A stretch of DNA of 36,384 nucleotides from Funneliformis mosseae (taxonomy: Eukaryota > Glomeromycota > Glomeromycetes > Glomerales > Glomeraceae). The translations under genes were made by a program, and so were the position numbers. This document shows, one piece after another, positions 35,845-36,384 of the stretch. A model generated the notes under the pieces. The model worked only from the letters and a program-made list of their open reading frames with translations. It was not told where the DNA came from and made no database searches. Position 1 is the first letter of the stretch, and each line of letters opens with the position of its first letter. Location: positions 1-36,384 of the forward strand of contig CAJVPP010000312.1 in NCBI GenBank assembly GCA_910592005.1, in the 5' to 3' direction.

Positions 35845-36175
35845 GTAATGCAAACATGTAATGGCCAATCATACTCTTTTCATTTATAATAAAATAGCAT
35901 ATACCATCTAATTTTTTTGTAATTTTTTCAAATTTTCACTGCTTAAATCAAATGTTTTTGTAGATACTGAAATAGAAAATAAAGAATGAATAGTTAAACT
36001 ATGAATATTAAATACTGCAACACCAGTTAGAGCAAGTAACATAATAGGTAAATTGGTAATATTATGATCCTGTACTATTTTATAAAGCTGATTCTGAATT
36101 ATCTTTATTAAATAGGATTTTCCAATACCAGCAGTTCCTAAAATGATAAGTCTAAGAGGATTAAAGCTCTGAATG
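35845..36175 (-). pseudogene. PIF1/Helitron-type helicase fragment
   Basis: Minus-strand translation from 36175 gives LRLIILGTAGIGKSYLIKII, a Walker A loop in the form used by PIF1 helicases, then LPIMLLALTGVAVFNI and a TIHSLF element, matching the TGxAAFNIxGxTIHS region of Helitron helicases. Near 35920 a frameshift is needed to reach LDGICYFIINEKSMIG, where active proteins have Walker B with Asp (IIDE). The fragment is therefore broken and has lost that Asp. Only the N-terminal helicase motifs are present. In fungi such sequences usually come from Helitrons, although telomeric PIF1 paralogues are possible. Confidence 0.72.
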
Positions 36176-36384
36176 GTTCAGATTAATCCAAAAATTTTCA
36201 GTTTAAATCAACTTCAGTTCAGCATAGCAGACATTTGTGTGATTGGTCAATTTTTATATCGATCAGTTCCTAATTAACACTAAAATTATTAATTTTGATT
36301 GGTCTAATTTTAATATTAAATTTAATATAAAATTTACGCGATTTTTATTTTTAAAATTAATATATTAATTTTTCATAAATTTAT
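36176..36384. other. AT-rich window end, nothing identified
   Basis: The first part may be the upstream continuation of the helicase remnant, with stop codons in every frame. The remainder is AT-rich and featureless. Confidence 0.4.

Noticed and set aside
1..36384. CRISPR arrays, rRNA genes or bacterial operons
   Set aside because: There are no regularly spaced identical repeats, no conserved rRNA segments, and all main genes have spliceosomal introns.

Overview
The window looks like nuclear DNA of an intron-rich, extremely AT-rich fungus. The gene content (a LEU2-type dehydrogenase, a fungal IQGAP and an Sth1/Snf2-type remodeller), introns of mostly 68-90 bp and a heavy load of decayed transposons all fit an arbuscular mycorrhizal fungus such as Rhizophagus (Glomeromycotina). 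That placement is an inference; no search was run.

Layout. Bases 1-6300 are AT-rich repeat DNA containing one decayed Tc1/mariner element (2182-3471) with clear terminal inverted repeats and TA target duplications. Bases 6400-23600 form a compact gene island. It holds an intronless orphan gene (6631-7416, +), a five-exon leucine-biosynthesis gene (11202-7577, -), a 14-exon IQGAP gene (11969-16888, +), a 13-exon SWI/SNF-RSC ATPase gene (22766-17166, -) and a possible 84-residue two-exon gene (23221-23559, +). Gene ends converge at about 7.5 kb and 17.0 kb, and promoters diverge at about 11.5 kb and 23.0 kb. Bases 23600-36384 return to AT-rich accessory DNA. They contain a decayed transposase (27485-25865, -), a decayed spliced gene of unknown function (32840-30560, -) with a second copy of its last part at 24090-24430, a solo LTR with 4-bp target duplications (33045-33766) and a broken PIF1/Helitron-type helicase (36175-35845, -).

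The main finding is the leucine gene. Its exons join in frame into one 1100-residue protein carrying 3-isopropylmalate dehydrogenase (LEU2/LeuB) followed by both the large and small aconitase-fold parts of isopropylmalate isomerase (LEU1/LeuC-LeuD). Two consecutive leucine pathway steps would then sit on one chain. The joint lies inside a single uninterrupted exon, so it does not depend on splice prediction. The isomerase part does not look like the usual fungal Leu1 and may belong to a less studied aconitase-like family.

Exon models for the three large genes were built by eye from splice sites and reading phase. In each the coding length is an exact multiple of three with no internal stop. 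The IQGAP model needs one GC-AG intron. The main genes are otherwise housekeeping: leucine synthesis in the dehydrogenase-isomerase fusion, actin ring and cytokinesis in IQGAP, and nucleosome remodelling in the Sth1/Snf2 homologue.
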